Of a stretch of DNA of 64,000 nt, positions 1 to 7,403 are shown one piece after another. The position numbers and the translations under genes were made by a program. The stretch spans positions 2,780,937-2,844,936 of the forward strand of contig NZ_CP061770.1 of NCBI RefSeq assembly GCF_011751865.2, written 5' to 3'. This DNA is from Salinibacterium sp. ZJ70 (GTDB lineage: Bacteria; Actinomycetota; Actinomycetes; Actinomycetales; Microbacteriaceae). Numbering within the stretch: the stretch's first letter is position 1; each line of letters opens with the position of its first letter. The notes beneath the pieces are model-generated. The model made no database searches, had not been told where the DNA came from, and saw nothing but the letters and a program-made list of their open reading frames with translations.

Positions 1-322
1 TGAACACCCGCTTCGACTTCTTCACCCCACGCACCCCGACCAGCCGCATCAGCCGCTCGGTCTGGTCGCGGCCGATGTCCCAGCCTTGCCGGCGCATCAG
101 CGCATGCATCTTCCGCCGCCCGTAGACGCCGTAGTTCTCCGCATGCAGCCTGGCGACCTCCGGAACGAGAAGGTCGTCGCGCAGCTGCCGGGCGGATGGG
201 GCGCGATCTCTCGCGGCGCGGTATCCGCGGGAGGTGAGGAAGCCCTGCACTGCCGGTCGGAGGACACGGCAGATGAGCTCGACCCCGAAACGATCCCGGT
301 GCTCGTCGATAAACCGGATCAT
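1..322 (-). CDS. IS3-family transposase OrfB, N-terminal part (runs off the window)
   Basis: Reading leftward from an ATG at 322, the frame is open to base 1 and begins MIRFIDEHRDRFGVELICRV, the characteristic start of IS3/IS150-type OrfB, followed by the HTH_21-like segment (ENYGVYGRRKMHALMRRQGW, about residues 68-87). The DDE integrase core would lie left of the window and is not visible, so activity cannot be judged. It sits one frame behind OrfA (a -1 shift would fuse them), as usual for IS3 elements, whose active transposase is an OrfAB frameshift product. A run of T residues on the coding strand near 350-354 is a possible slip site. The family call is secure; completeness of the element is unknown. 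Confidence 0.85.
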   Translation of the reverse strand, partial: MIRFIDEHRDRFGVELICRVLRPAVQGFLTSRGYRAARDRAPSARQLRDDLLVPEVARLHAENYGVYGRRKMHALMRRQGWDIGRDQTERLMRLVGVRGVKKSKRVF

Positions 323-327
323 CTCGG

Positions 328-633
328 TCAGGGGCGGTCGAGCTCCTTCGCGAAAAACACGCTCGCAGCCTTGAGGATCTCGTTCGCCTTCCGCAACTCC
401 GAGACCTCCTTCTCCAGCTGCTTGATCCTGGCGACGGCGTCGGTGGTGACGCCGGGCTTGGTGCCGGCGTCGACCTCGTAGCGGCGCTGCCAGAGCCGCA
501 GCGTCTCCGGGCTCATCCCGAGCAGACCGGCGACGTGACGGACCGCGCTCATCATGTTCGGGTGCTCCGGCCGCGTCTCCGCGAGCATCCGCAACGCCCG
601 CTCACGCATCTCCGGCGAATACTTCCTGTTCAT
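328..633 (-). CDS. IS3-family transposase OrfA (helix-turn-helix)
   Basis: A 101-residue protein with the HTH_Tnp_1 fold: KYSPEMRERALRMLAE at the start, a recognition-helix region GMSPETLRLWQRRYEVD near residues 39-55, then a C-terminal coiled coil (ARIKQLEKEVSELRKANEIL) of the leucine-zipper type used for OrfA/OrfAB dimerisation. In IS3 elements OrfA binds the terminal inverted repeats. Its stop at 330-328 lies just before the OrfB ATG. Start ATG at 633 fits the family length. The upstream neighbour (ORF remnant ending at 669) is only 35 bases away, so the element's end probably lies within about 634-668, but I could not define the terminal inverted repeat by eye. Confidence 0.9.
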   Translation of the reverse strand: MNRKYSPEMRERALRMLAETRPEHPNMMSAVRHVAGLLGMSPETLRLWQRRYEVDAGTKPGVTTDAVARIKQLEKEVSELRKANEILKAASVFFAKELDRP

Positions 634-668
634 TGAGTTCCATCAATGCTTGAAGAACGGAACGAAAG

Positions 669-1061
669 TCAGGCCGATTCAGCTTGCAATTGGGACAACA
701 CGACCTTGTCGTACCCGCTCTTACGAAACAGACGGAGGTTTTGGCTAAGAGCCTGGGTCCAGCTGATGAGCGGATCCAGATTCTGGAGACGCTGCTCCAC
801 ACTGTCGTCCGGCTTCGCGGCTTCCATCACCTGCCGCCCCAATGTTGCTCCGAGAACGCGCTCTGCCTCCAACCAGGTGTCGAGACCATCCCAGTCCGTC
901 AACTCATCGACCAGCGCGATTGAAGCAATGCGAAAGTTCGTGAGGCGAACGCCGATCGGCTCTACGGTCGGATCAAATCCAACGAGCCTTTGTACAGCTT
1001 CCTGCAGAGAAGACCAGAGTGCGGTTATCGGTGGGCCCTCTTGCGGCTTGTCAGGATGACC
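669..1061 (-). pseudogene. Unidentified ORF remnant without a proper start codon
   Basis: A 130-codon open frame directly behind the ABC transporter gene (it overlaps the last bases of that gene in another frame) and directly before the IS3 element. It reads like real protein (for example VEPIGVRLTNFRIASIALVD, then DELTDWDGLDTWLEAERVLG) but has no ATG or GTG; the only conventional start is a TTG at 902, which would discard the first third. No family recognised. Either it is the decayed remainder of a gene damaged by the IS insertion, or a frame error separates it from its start. Two other genes within 5 kb are also frame-disrupted, which supports decay or local sequence error. Confidence 0.4.
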
Positions 1062-2988
1062 TTAACGATACTGCGGGGTCCTGGCGGCTTGCCACGAGTG
1101 CCGGCAAAACTGCGCTGAATACCCCGCTCGCGACACCTACTATCAGCGCAGTGGGGATCAGGGTGAGAGAGAAGGTCGGCTCCCAGTTTCGAAGATTGCA
1201 TATGAGGAGTATTCCTGCGGCCCCTAGGGAGGAAGCGACGGCGCCTCCGAGCAGGCCGACGCATGCGCCCTCCGCCAAAAACTGGCGAGCGATGCTTGCC
1301 TTGGTTGCCCCAACTGCTCGTCGAAGACCGATCTCCGTACGTCTTGATTGAACGGAAAGGTACATGGTGGCGCTGGCGCTGGCGGTCGCGAGCAGAAGAA
1401 GGATCAGCGAGAGGGCAAGCACAAAACCGCCCAGATCGTCGGAGACGCCGACCTGGAGATCCCTCAGATCTGCGACGGTTTGAATGCCGAACTGACCTGG
1501 GTTGGCGGGATCGAGCGCGAGTGGGATCGCATCGGCAACCGCCGCTGGGTATCCCATCTCTGTCCGAACGACCACCGTCACGCGCAAATTTTCAGCGTCT
1601 GCTAGGAGGTCCTTCGAAACGACTACCCAGCTCGAGGACTCTTGAGCAGTTCCGTCTTTGCTATCCAGTGTTCCAACGAGGTCGACACGTTGGTGCAATG
1701 CTCGGAGCGATGATCCAGTGCCGGGCGAGGCGAGGTCCAGATTGGCGGCTGCGGTCTTTCCTGCCCAAGCAACGCCGGTTGCGCGGGCGTCGTCGAGCAG
1801 TTCGAGTGGTGCTGAGTTCTCTCCGCGATCTACGCCTCTCATCCGGAGGAACGTGCTGTCAGCCGTGAGGAGGGTCACGGCCCGTTCGGGTTCGGGCTCA
1901 TTGTCCCAGAATCTCCTGACATGCGCGGTTTCTGCCGGGATGGACGCGAAGAAGCCGACGCTTTCAACATGCGGGAGTGACTTGATCCGGTTTACAAGTT
2001 GATCGAAGCGGGAGTCATCGGCCGCTAGCCACTGCTGTGTGCTCGGTAATGTCACTTGCACTTCGTTGAGCGCTGCCGCTGTGAGGCGGGACGATACCTG
2101 CGTTGCGGCGGATTCGCTGAGTCCGCTCGCTAGAACGAGCCCGCCTATTCCGAGCGCGAATGCGCCCACGAGCAGCGCTGTGCGAAGTAGGCGGCCGCTC
2201 ACAGCCGACAGAGCGTCGAGGACGTCGTCCCAAATGCCTTGACCAGGCCGACGTCTCGGAGGTTGGCTTTTGAAGCGGCTACCTTGTGGCGTGCGACGGT
2301 TGCGTGCATCGGAGGCGTCGGCCGTAGCGATTCCATCGTTGATGGTGATGAATCGGTCGGCGTTAGCCGCTAGATCCAGGTCATGTGTGATCAAGATCAC
2401 GGTGAGGCCTCGGGCGTTTGCTGCCTTTAGCGATTCCAGGACGAGTTCACCGCTCTTACGGTCCAGACTTCCCGTGGGTTCGTCGGCCAAGATGATCTCA
2501 GGCTCACCTGCGACGGCTCTCGCGATCGCCAGTCTCTGACGCTGCCCTCCCGAAAGTTGGCTTGCCGTGGCGCGCCAACGGTCCCGGATGCCAAACTCCC
2601 CTAGCGCCGCCCACGCTCTTTCTGTTCTCTCTCGTCGGGAAACCCCTCGTGCGCGCAAAACCAGGGCTGCGTTGTACAAAGCATCACGGTCATCTAGAGC
2701 GTGGGCCGCCTGGAAAACGAATCCGATCTTGTCTCCGCGGGTGCGGTCTCGATCGGTTCCAGAGAATTGCGCAACATCGGTCCCGTCGATCTTGTACGTA
2801 CCCGAGTCGGCTGTGTCCAGCAGCCCCAGCACGTTCAGTAACGTCGTCTTGCCTGAGCCAGAGGGCCCGACGATCGCAACAAACTCACCTCTGTAAACGT
2901 CAAAGGTGGCTGAACGGAGTCCGACCTCGCCGTTCTCGAACGTACGAGTGAGGTTCGATACAGAGAGGAGGGGAACTTCGTTGGTCAC
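1051..2988 (-). CDS. MacB-type ABC transporter, fused ATPase and FtsX-like permease
   Basis: About 645 residues. The N-terminal half is an ABC ATPase: Walker A GPSGSGKTT, signature LSGGQRQRLAIARA, Walker B IILADEPTGSLD and H-loop LITHDLD. A linker leads to one membrane helix (LLRTALLVGAFALGIGGLVLA), a roughly 250-residue extracytoplasmic domain, and three C-terminal helices with the FtsX-like motif RRTEIGLRRAVGA. This is the four-helix MacB mechanotransmission layout. Family members drive export or extraction of substrates from the outer face of the membrane rather than classical transport. The start is taken as GTG at 2988 because it forms a GTGA overlap with the upstream adaptor gene; a longer frame exists but adds a basic non-conserved leader. 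It is the last gene of the crystallin/lipoprotein/HlyD unit. Confidence 0.88.
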   Translation of the reverse strand: MTNEVPLLSVSNLTRTFENGEVGLRSATFDVYRGEFVAIVGPSGSGKTTLLNVLGLLDTADSGTYKIDGTDVAQFSGTDRDRTRGDKIGFVFQAAHALDDRDALYNAALVLRARGVSRRERTERAWAALGEFGIRDRWRATASQLSGGQRQRLAIARAVAGEPEIILADEPTGSLDRKSGELVLESLKAANARGLTVILITHDLDLAANADRFITINDGIATADASDARNRRTPQGSRFKSQPPRRRPGQGIWDDVLDALSAVSGRLLRTALLVGAFALGIGGLVLASGLSESAATQVSSRLTAAALNEVQVTLPSTQQWLAADDSRFDQLVNRIKSLPHVESVGFFASIPAETAHVRRFWDNEPEPERAVTLLTADSTFLRMRGVDRGENSAPLELLDDARATGVAWAGKTAAANLDLASPGTGSSLRALHQRVDLVGTLDSKDGTAQESSSWVVVSKDLLADAENLRVTVVVRTEMGYPAAVADAIPLALDPANPGQFGIQTVADLRDLQVGVSDDLGGFVLALSLILLLLATASASATMYLSVQSRRTEIGLRRAVGATKASIARQFLAEGACVGLLGGAVASSLGAAGILLICNLRNWEPTFSLTLIPTALIVGVASGVFSAVLPALVASRQDPAVSLRSS

Positions 2989-4079
2989 CCGTTTACTCGC
3001 ACTTCTAGACCGAGTTCGATCTCGGTACCCCGGATGGCTACCCATCCGCCATTGGTCGCGAGTATTTCGATGCGTATGGGTGGAGGTGGCGTCGCGTCTC
3101 CGCGAGCAGCCGGGAGGAGATAGTACCCATCTGTGTCCTGCCGGATGGCTGTCGCAGGGACCGCGAGTTCCTCCTCTCCCCCGCCGTCAACGAGCCTCAC
3201 TTCGACAGTCGTAGCGTCGGGGAGCTGCAGTATCGCTTCGTCGGCGGTTTCGACCACGACATCGCTGCCGGGCTTTTTTCCATCGCCTCCCGCATCCGGC
3301 TCGCCGACGTGTCTGATGACTCCCTCTGCCGTTTCTGCTCCCGCATGAAGAGTTACGGCTTGGTTCTCGCTTAGGCGGCTGGCGTCGATGACGTCTGCGC
3401 GGAATCTCACAGACGGGTCGCTCACGGACATCCGGATCAGCGGCTGGTCTTCTCCAACAGTGGACGCGACTGGGGCCGCCTCCGCGACCTGACCAAGCGA
3501 GTTGATGGTGAGAAAAGAACGAAACTCGACGTGACCTTTTGGCGCATCAAGATCGCTGTGTCCATAGAGCTTGTCAACAGCTGCAAGCGTCTGAGAGTCG
3601 ATGACACCCGTCACGGTCACGTTGTAACCGATCTCGCGGAGTGAAGATTGGAACGCGGTGACATCGTCTCCCCTCATCTTCAGCTCGAGATCGCGGTACA
3701 GCGGTGTAACGGGAAAGGCGAAGTATGGGAATCCGGAAACCACGCCGAGTAGGTCGCCGTATTCAACCCTGTCCCCGACGGCGAGATCTTGGCGCGTCAC
3801 GATCGAAGGGTCGGGCAGGATGCCTGGAGACAGGGCGATCTCCCTTCCCGCAACAATGGTTCCGGTGAAGGTTGGAGGTGCTTCCACGATTCGCTTCTCG
3901 ATTTGCGCGGTCACTTGGATCGGCTCTCGGACTTGGAGCGACTCGCTCAAACGCGGCTGGCTGGCGACACCGTACCCGGCAAAATAGGACCCTCCCACAG
4001 CGAGCAGCCCCACCACGATCAGGCCGGTGAGTCTACGCGGGCGCTCAACAGACCGAGGCTGCGGGGGACCTTCAGCCAT
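2985..4079 (-). CDS. HlyD/MacA-type membrane-fusion adaptor with peptidoglycan-binding domain
   Basis: 364 residues. A proline-rich cytoplasmic tail (1-14) precedes one signal-anchor helix (LTGLIVVGLLAVGGSYFAGYG). The outside part has a short barrel/lipoyl-like region (FTGTIVAGREIALSPG, VGDRVEYGDLLGVVSG), a PG_binding_1-like module (about 125-165; LKMRGDDVTAFQSSLREIGY, DSQTLAAVDKLYG) and a C-terminal beta-rich RND/HlyD_D23-like domain. In Gram-positive bacteria such adaptors pair with MacB-type ABC proteins and probably bridge membrane and wall. Here it overlaps that ABC gene by GTGA and overlaps the preceding lipoprotein gene by 8 bases, so the three are surely co-translated. Start ATG 4079 lies right before the charged tail and helix. 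Confidence 0.85.
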   Translation of the reverse strand: MAEGPPQPRSVERPRRLTGLIVVGLLAVGGSYFAGYGVASQPRLSESLQVREPIQVTAQIEKRIVEAPPTFTGTIVAGREIALSPGILPDPSIVTRQDLAVGDRVEYGDLLGVVSGFPYFAFPVTPLYRDLELKMRGDDVTAFQSSLREIGYNVTVTGVIDSQTLAAVDKLYGHSDLDAPKGHVEFRSFLTINSLGQVAEAAPVASTVGEDQPLIRMSVSDPSVRFRADVIDASRLSENQAVTLHAGAETAEGVIRHVGEPDAGGDGKKPGSDVVVETADEAILQLPDATTVEVRLVDGGGEEELAVPATAIRQDTDGYYLLPAARGDATPPPPIRIEILATNGGWVAIRGTEIELGLEVRVNG

Positions 4080-4948
4080 GGGTGTTGATGTAGGTTTCCG
4101 CGAGTTCGAGACGGTGCTGCTTCTTGCTCTTCAACTCGTTGAATGCGGCCTGATTCTCTTTGATCAACGGCGCTTCGTAGGAGGCAACGAGATCCCCAAG
4201 TGTCCTGGTCAACCCGCTCTCCGTATTGCAGGTGACGACGCTGTAGGAGGCTTTGATCGATTCCGCGCTCCATTCAGGAACTCCGCGGTCGTCGTAACCT
4301 GCGGGGGCGACTTCTTCAACGCCCCATTCGTTTGCGCCGCGTCGCGGGGTTAGGCCGGCCTCTTCCAGGCAGGTCCAGTAGGACTCGCGGGCGGACTGCC
4401 AAGTGGGATCTTGCTGCGCTCGTTCTCGCGCAGTGGTTCGGGTTGAGCTCAGCAGACTGTCGTTGATTTCCTCGTTTGAAGGAACGAACTCAGCGAGCTC
4501 TGGGTCGCTAAGCGCCTCTTCGCCGCAGGCGTAGTAGGCGGACAACCATGTCTCGCCCTCCGACTCTGCGAGTGCGGTCAGTTCGGCGTCGTATGAACTA
4601 GACGGGAACCCCGCGCCGAATTCGCGAGCGTTCGGCTCAAACCATTGTCCGAAGTCGCGATCATCGATCGGTAGATCGCGACTTCCCAGGTCTACAGGGG
4701 GGGCGATCAATCCTTGCGCCTCCATGCATTCACCCGATCGGAGCAGGATCGTCAGGTTGATCGTCTCGAGGTTGAAATGCGAGTCGTAGATGTCGTACTC
4801 ACTGAGCGGAGTCGAGATCTCGCCGACTGTCTCATCTATGACGGCGCGGGCTGATGTCTCGTTGGCCCAATCCAGCTTCATCGGTCGGATCAGCTGTGCA
4901 GCCGGTAAGGATGAAGGCCGAAGCAAGGAGTGCGCCGATGGTGCGCAC
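4072..4948 (-). pseudogene. Secreted lipoprotein gene interrupted by a frameshift
   Basis: The first frame starts at GTG 4948 and encodes a clean lipoprotein signal: RTIGALLASAFILTGC with lipobox LTGC and mature start CTADPTDEA. That frame stops at 4834-4832. The long remaining frame, one base out (net +1 on the coding strand), encodes roughly 260 acidic residues with two cysteines in ACGEE and WTCLEE and another in VVTCNTES, ending at 4072. No family recognised. Joining the frames gives about 291 residues. The gene sits 19 bases behind the crystallin-like gene and overlaps the adaptor gene, so it was clearly part of the unit. Either it is a true inactivating indel between 4926 and 4835 or a sequence error. 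An internal TTG at 4926 could give an unexported product, which seems unlikely to function. Confidence 0.65.
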
Positions 4949-4967
4949 CCCCCGCCCCGAACCTGAA

Positions 4968-5312
4968 TTACTTGATTCCACTGATGCGATCGTTCCAGTT
5001 CTGAGTCAACCCGAGGCCGCTGTTGATGGCGGACAAGGCATTGGCGTTCCCGGTCCAGGAGAACGTTCGCCCGGAGCAGTCGGAGTTCTCACAGTAGGTC
5101 TCGGCTCCCGTGTTCTTGAGGGAGGAGGCCTTGTCGTTGCGTGCGACCGGGACTCCGTCGGTTCCCGTCGACGTCGAAGTGTAGGAGGCGCCTGAGTAGT
5201 TGTCGTCGTCGTACAACGTGGCGGCATTTGCCATAGCGGCTCCTGACAGTACTAGCGCCGCCGCCACCGCGGTCGCTGCCAGCCCGCGCTTGAACATGCC
5301 TGCTGCGTCCAT
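4968..5312 (-). CDS. Small secreted beta/gamma-crystallin-like protein (I36-inhibitor-like)
   Basis: 114 residues with a Sec signal peptide (FKRGLAATAVAAALVLSGAA, cleavage probably after MANA or ANAA) and a mature domain of about 84 residues. It shows two crystallin-type Greek-key openings, YDDDNYSGASY (34-44) and YCENSDCSGRTF (73-84), and the closing NDRISGIK typical of peptidase inhibitor family I36 and related beta/gamma-crystallin folds (known from Streptomyces metalloproteinase inhibitor). Only two cysteines, C74 and C79, so at most one disulfide. An AGGGA ribosome-binding site precedes ATG 5312. As first gene of the lipoprotein/HlyD/MacB unit it is the candidate substrate of that machinery or a secreted effector. 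Fold call moderately sure; inhibitor versus toxin or matrix function undecided. Confidence 0.7.
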   Translation of the reverse strand: MDAAGMFKRGLAATAVAAALVLSGAAMANAATLYDDDNYSGASYTSTSTGTDGVPVARNDKASSLKNTGAETYCENSDCSGRTFSWTGNANALSAINSGLGLTQNWNDRISGIK

Positions 5313-5411
5313 GCCTATCCCTGATTTCCATGCCGGCCGCCCGATTTCTCGGGCGACGAAACCGGTGGCCAGAGGCTAGCAGAGCGGAAGTTCGAGGTTC
5401 CATTATTTTCC

Positions 5412-5925
5412 TCAACTATTTGAAGAATCGCGCGATTGTTCGACAGGGACCCGAAGTTCGTGCTGCAACTTGAGGCGCGCGCGAGCGTGTCTGCTGCGAG
5501 CGGTTGCCGCATTCATTCCAAGAGTTGCGCCGCTTCAGAGAGGGTGAAGCCGTCCCAGTAGACGAGCCTGATGATCTCTTGGTCAGATGGATGGAGCTGG
5601 CTGATCGCCGCACGGACCTCCTCCGCCCGCCCATCGTCTTCCTGGACCGCACGGCTGTCGAGAAGGCTCGTGGGCTTCTGGTGCAACGCATGACGGCGTT
5701 GCCAGGTTCGACGACTTTGGGAAGAGCGTTCTACGCGCGATGCCGAACATCCACATCCGAGCCTCAGTTGGATTCGTCGGCACAGACTCGGCCTTCCGCC
5801 AGAGGACCGCAAGCGTCTCGCCAAGAAGATCTGCTGCGTCGTCGTGGCTTGCGACGCGACGGACGAAATAGTCGAGGACCGAATCTGCTTCATTTCGGAC
5901 TAGCCCGAACCAGCGGCGGCGGTTG
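5412..5925 (-). pseudogene. ECF sigma factor remnant (5'-truncated, two compensating frameshifts)
   Basis: Three frame segments together give a recognisable ECF sigma factor. Region 2 is VLDYFVRRVASHDDAADLLG and EARMWMFGIARRTL (frame starting near 5925). Around 5700-5715 the frame shifts by one base and continues as SQSRRTWQRRHALHQK into region 4.1, VRAAISQLHPSDQEIIRL and FTLSEAAQLL. At 5518-5513 one base, most simply a G, is missing: restoring it changes the stop-containing LLE into LLGMNAATARSRHARARLK, the region 4.2 recognition helix, ending with a stop at 5414-5412. No start codon exists for region 2; the frame runs into the zinc-ribbon fragment of the other strand. It lies about 100 bases upstream of the crystallin gene and could once have controlled it. 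Confidence 0.75.
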
Positions 5926-6178
5926 CCCGTTCTGCGCCCACCGGAAGTTGATGCCTGGGTTCAACGACTTCGGCACGACCGACCCCGACCTGGCAGCAGA
6001 GTGGCACCCCCGGAAGAACCTGCTCGACCCGTCCGACACCATGGGATCCGGTCGACTCTTCTGGTGGATGTGCACCCGTGCCGGGCACGAAATCCAGCAG
6101 ACCATCCCGCACCGACGAGCTTCTCGCGGCTGCTCAAGCTACCCGCAGGACGAGAGGGTCAGGCCCGCAAGCCACTGA
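5909..6178 (+). pseudogene. Zinc-ribbon (DUF4379/treble-clef) protein fragment
   Basis: The frame from 5909 reads TSGGGCPFCAHRKLMPGFND, then DLAAEWHPRKN and LFWWMCTRAGHEIQQTI, which is one and a half repeats of the treble-clef zinc-ribbon module of the DUF4379 type (CPxC, FNDxxTxxPxLAxEWHP, WWxC, GHE). Such proteins normally carry several tandem modules; here nothing similar is found upstream of 5909, so the gene is cut at its 5' end where it meets the sigma-factor remnant of the opposite strand. The stop at 6176-6178 is followed by a good hairpin terminator, so the 3' end looks original. Some family members are linked to restriction or mobile-element cargo, but no function can be claimed for this fragment. 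Confidence 0.65.
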
Positions 6179-6187
6179 ACCACCGCC

Positions 6188-6215
6188 AAGGGGCGGGGCG
6201 AAAGCCTCGCCCCTT
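6188..6215 (+). terminator. Rho-independent terminator after zinc-ribbon fragment
   Basis: A 12-bp stem (AAGGGGCGGGGC pairing with GCCTCGCCCCTT, one G-T pair) closed by a GAAA tetraloop and followed by CTTCC. It lies 10 bases after the stop of the zinc-ribbon fragment. The T tract is short, as usual for high-GC actinobacteria. Confidence 0.7.
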
Positions 6216-6226
6216 CTTCCGGCCTC

Positions 6227-6315
6227 GGGCCAAAGTTGTCTCATCTGAAATGCGAAGGCTCGAAGCACCGGCTTCAATGCACTGCACGTCTCAACAGGGC
6301 CAAACGGTCTCATCT
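6227..6315. repeat. Pair of short direct repeats at the island boundary
   Basis: GGGCCAAA followed after 2-3 bases by GTCTCATCT occurs at 6227-6246 and again at 6297-6315, about 70 bases apart on the same strand. The spacer holds no gene. The copies sit where the accessory lower-GC region ends and housekeeping genes resume, and resemble duplicated ends of a lost mobile element; no transposase is present between them. Bases 6179-6380 contain nothing else I can name. Confidence 0.4.
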
Positions 6316-6380
6316 AGGACGAGAAACGACACCCTGACGATCACCCCGGTGGCCGGCAGGGCATTCGCGTGCCCCGAGGC

Positions 6381-6641
6381 CTACGCGGTGCGTGCCTCGC
6401 GGCGCGCGCGGCGGCCCTTCACGAGGCCGTAGCCTCCGATGACGAACCAGAACGCGTTCAGCGTGACCGAGGGCCACGCCTGGTAGTACGCGGTGTTCAC
6501 CATCAGGCAGACGGCGCCCAGCAGGTTGAGCACCTGGTACGTCCAGGATGCCGAGTCGAGCTTGCGCATCGTGAGCAGCCCATATGCGATGAGCAGCGCC
6601 ACCATGCCCACCCAGCCGACGATGTCGATGACGATCTGCAT
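6381..6641 (-). CDS. Small integral membrane protein, CBU_0592 type
   Basis: 86 residues with three predicted membrane helices: IVIDIVGWVGMVALLIAYGL, WTYQVLNLLGAVCLMVNTAY and VTLNAFWFVIGGYGLV, ending in a basic tail RRARREARTA. The pattern (IGWxG, RLDSxSxTYQxLNLxGA, WPSVxLNxxW) is that of the CBU_0592 family of small membrane proteins, whose function is unknown. ATG 6641 is chosen over an upstream start at 6659 because a GGGGG ribosome-binding stretch precedes it. It stands alone: the next gene on this strand, dps, ends 130 bases upstream. Confidence 0.75.
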   Translation of the reverse strand: MQIVIDIVGWVGMVALLIAYGLLTMRKLDSASWTYQVLNLLGAVCLMVNTAYYQAWPSVTLNAFWFVIGGYGLVKGRRARREARTA

Positions 6642-6725
6642 GTTTACCCCCACGACCACGCTAACCGCCGCGAGGAGGCTCGCTGTTCACGGCCGCGGCC
6701 CGAAGGCTGCGGCGGAGGCCTCTGG

Positions 6726-6742
6726 CGCGAGCATTGCTCGCG
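6726..6742 (-). terminator. Possible dps terminator hairpin
   Basis: A 7-bp palindromic stem CGCGAGC/GCTCGCG with an ATT loop, about 30 bases beyond the dps stop codon. No clear T tract, so it is only a candidate. Confidence 0.35.
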
Positions 6743-6770
6743 AGCGCCGCCCGAGCGCGTCACGTGCCCG

Positions 6771-7307
6771 CTACTTGCCCGCGGGAGTCCGATTCTCTGC
6801 CGACACCATCCAGGCGTACTGCTCGAGCTTCTCGATGACGGCGTGCAGCAGGTCGGCGGTCGTGGGATCCTCCTCGTCGACCTCGTCGTGCACGCCGCGG
6901 ACCGTGGCCACGACGGCTTCGAGCCGAACGGTGATGAGGTCGATGACGTCGGTCGTCAGCACCTCACCGGCAGGGAACTCCGGAAGCGTCGTGGTCGCGG
7001 CGACGGTGTCGCTGCGCCCGTCCGGGATGGCGTGCAGGGCGCGCATCCGCTCGGCCACCTCGTCGCTGAAGCCGCGGGCGAGGTCGATGATCTCGTCGAG
7101 GATGCGGTGGGTGTCGCGGAAGTTGCGCCCGACCACGTTCCAGTGCGCCTGCTTGCCCTGACCAGCGAGCTCGATGAGGTCGACCAGCACTTTCTGCATG
7201 TCCTCGGTGAGCTTCTTGGAGGCGGTGAAGCCTCCCTCGGCGTTCTGGCGTCGGCTCGTGCGAGCACCGGCGCCGGCAGGGGTCTTGCGCGTCTTCGTCT
7301 CGGTCAT
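6771..7307 (-). CDS. dps: Dps-family ferritin-like DNA protection protein
   Basis: 178 residues. After a basic, disordered N-terminus (about 1-25, rich in K, R, T, A and suited to DNA binding) follows the Dps four-helix bundle. The ferroxidase motif is intact: QAHWNVVGRNF with H55, then H67, D71 and E72 in THRILDEI, and acidic residues in the following helix. Dps dodecamers oxidise Fe(II) with hydrogen peroxide, store iron and shield DNA in stationary phase and oxidative stress. Length is typical of actinobacterial members. Monocistronic by appearance. No regulatory site was recognised upstream. Confidence 0.93.
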   Translation of the reverse strand: MTETKTRKTPAGAGARTSRRQNAEGGFTASKKLTEDMQKVLVDLIELAGQGKQAHWNVVGRNFRDTHRILDEIIDLARGFSDEVAERMRALHAIPDGRSDTVAATTTLPEFPAGEVLTTDVIDLITVRLEAVVATVRGVHDEVDEEDPTTADLLHAVIEKLEQYAWMVSAENRTPAGK

Positions 7308-7403
7308 GCCCAGAACGCTAGATCGGCCCGCGATCGCGAGCGAGGCCCTCGACGGGTTCGCCGCGACGTGCTACTCGCCTCGCTGAGCCTGGCGCCCCCA
7401 CGC

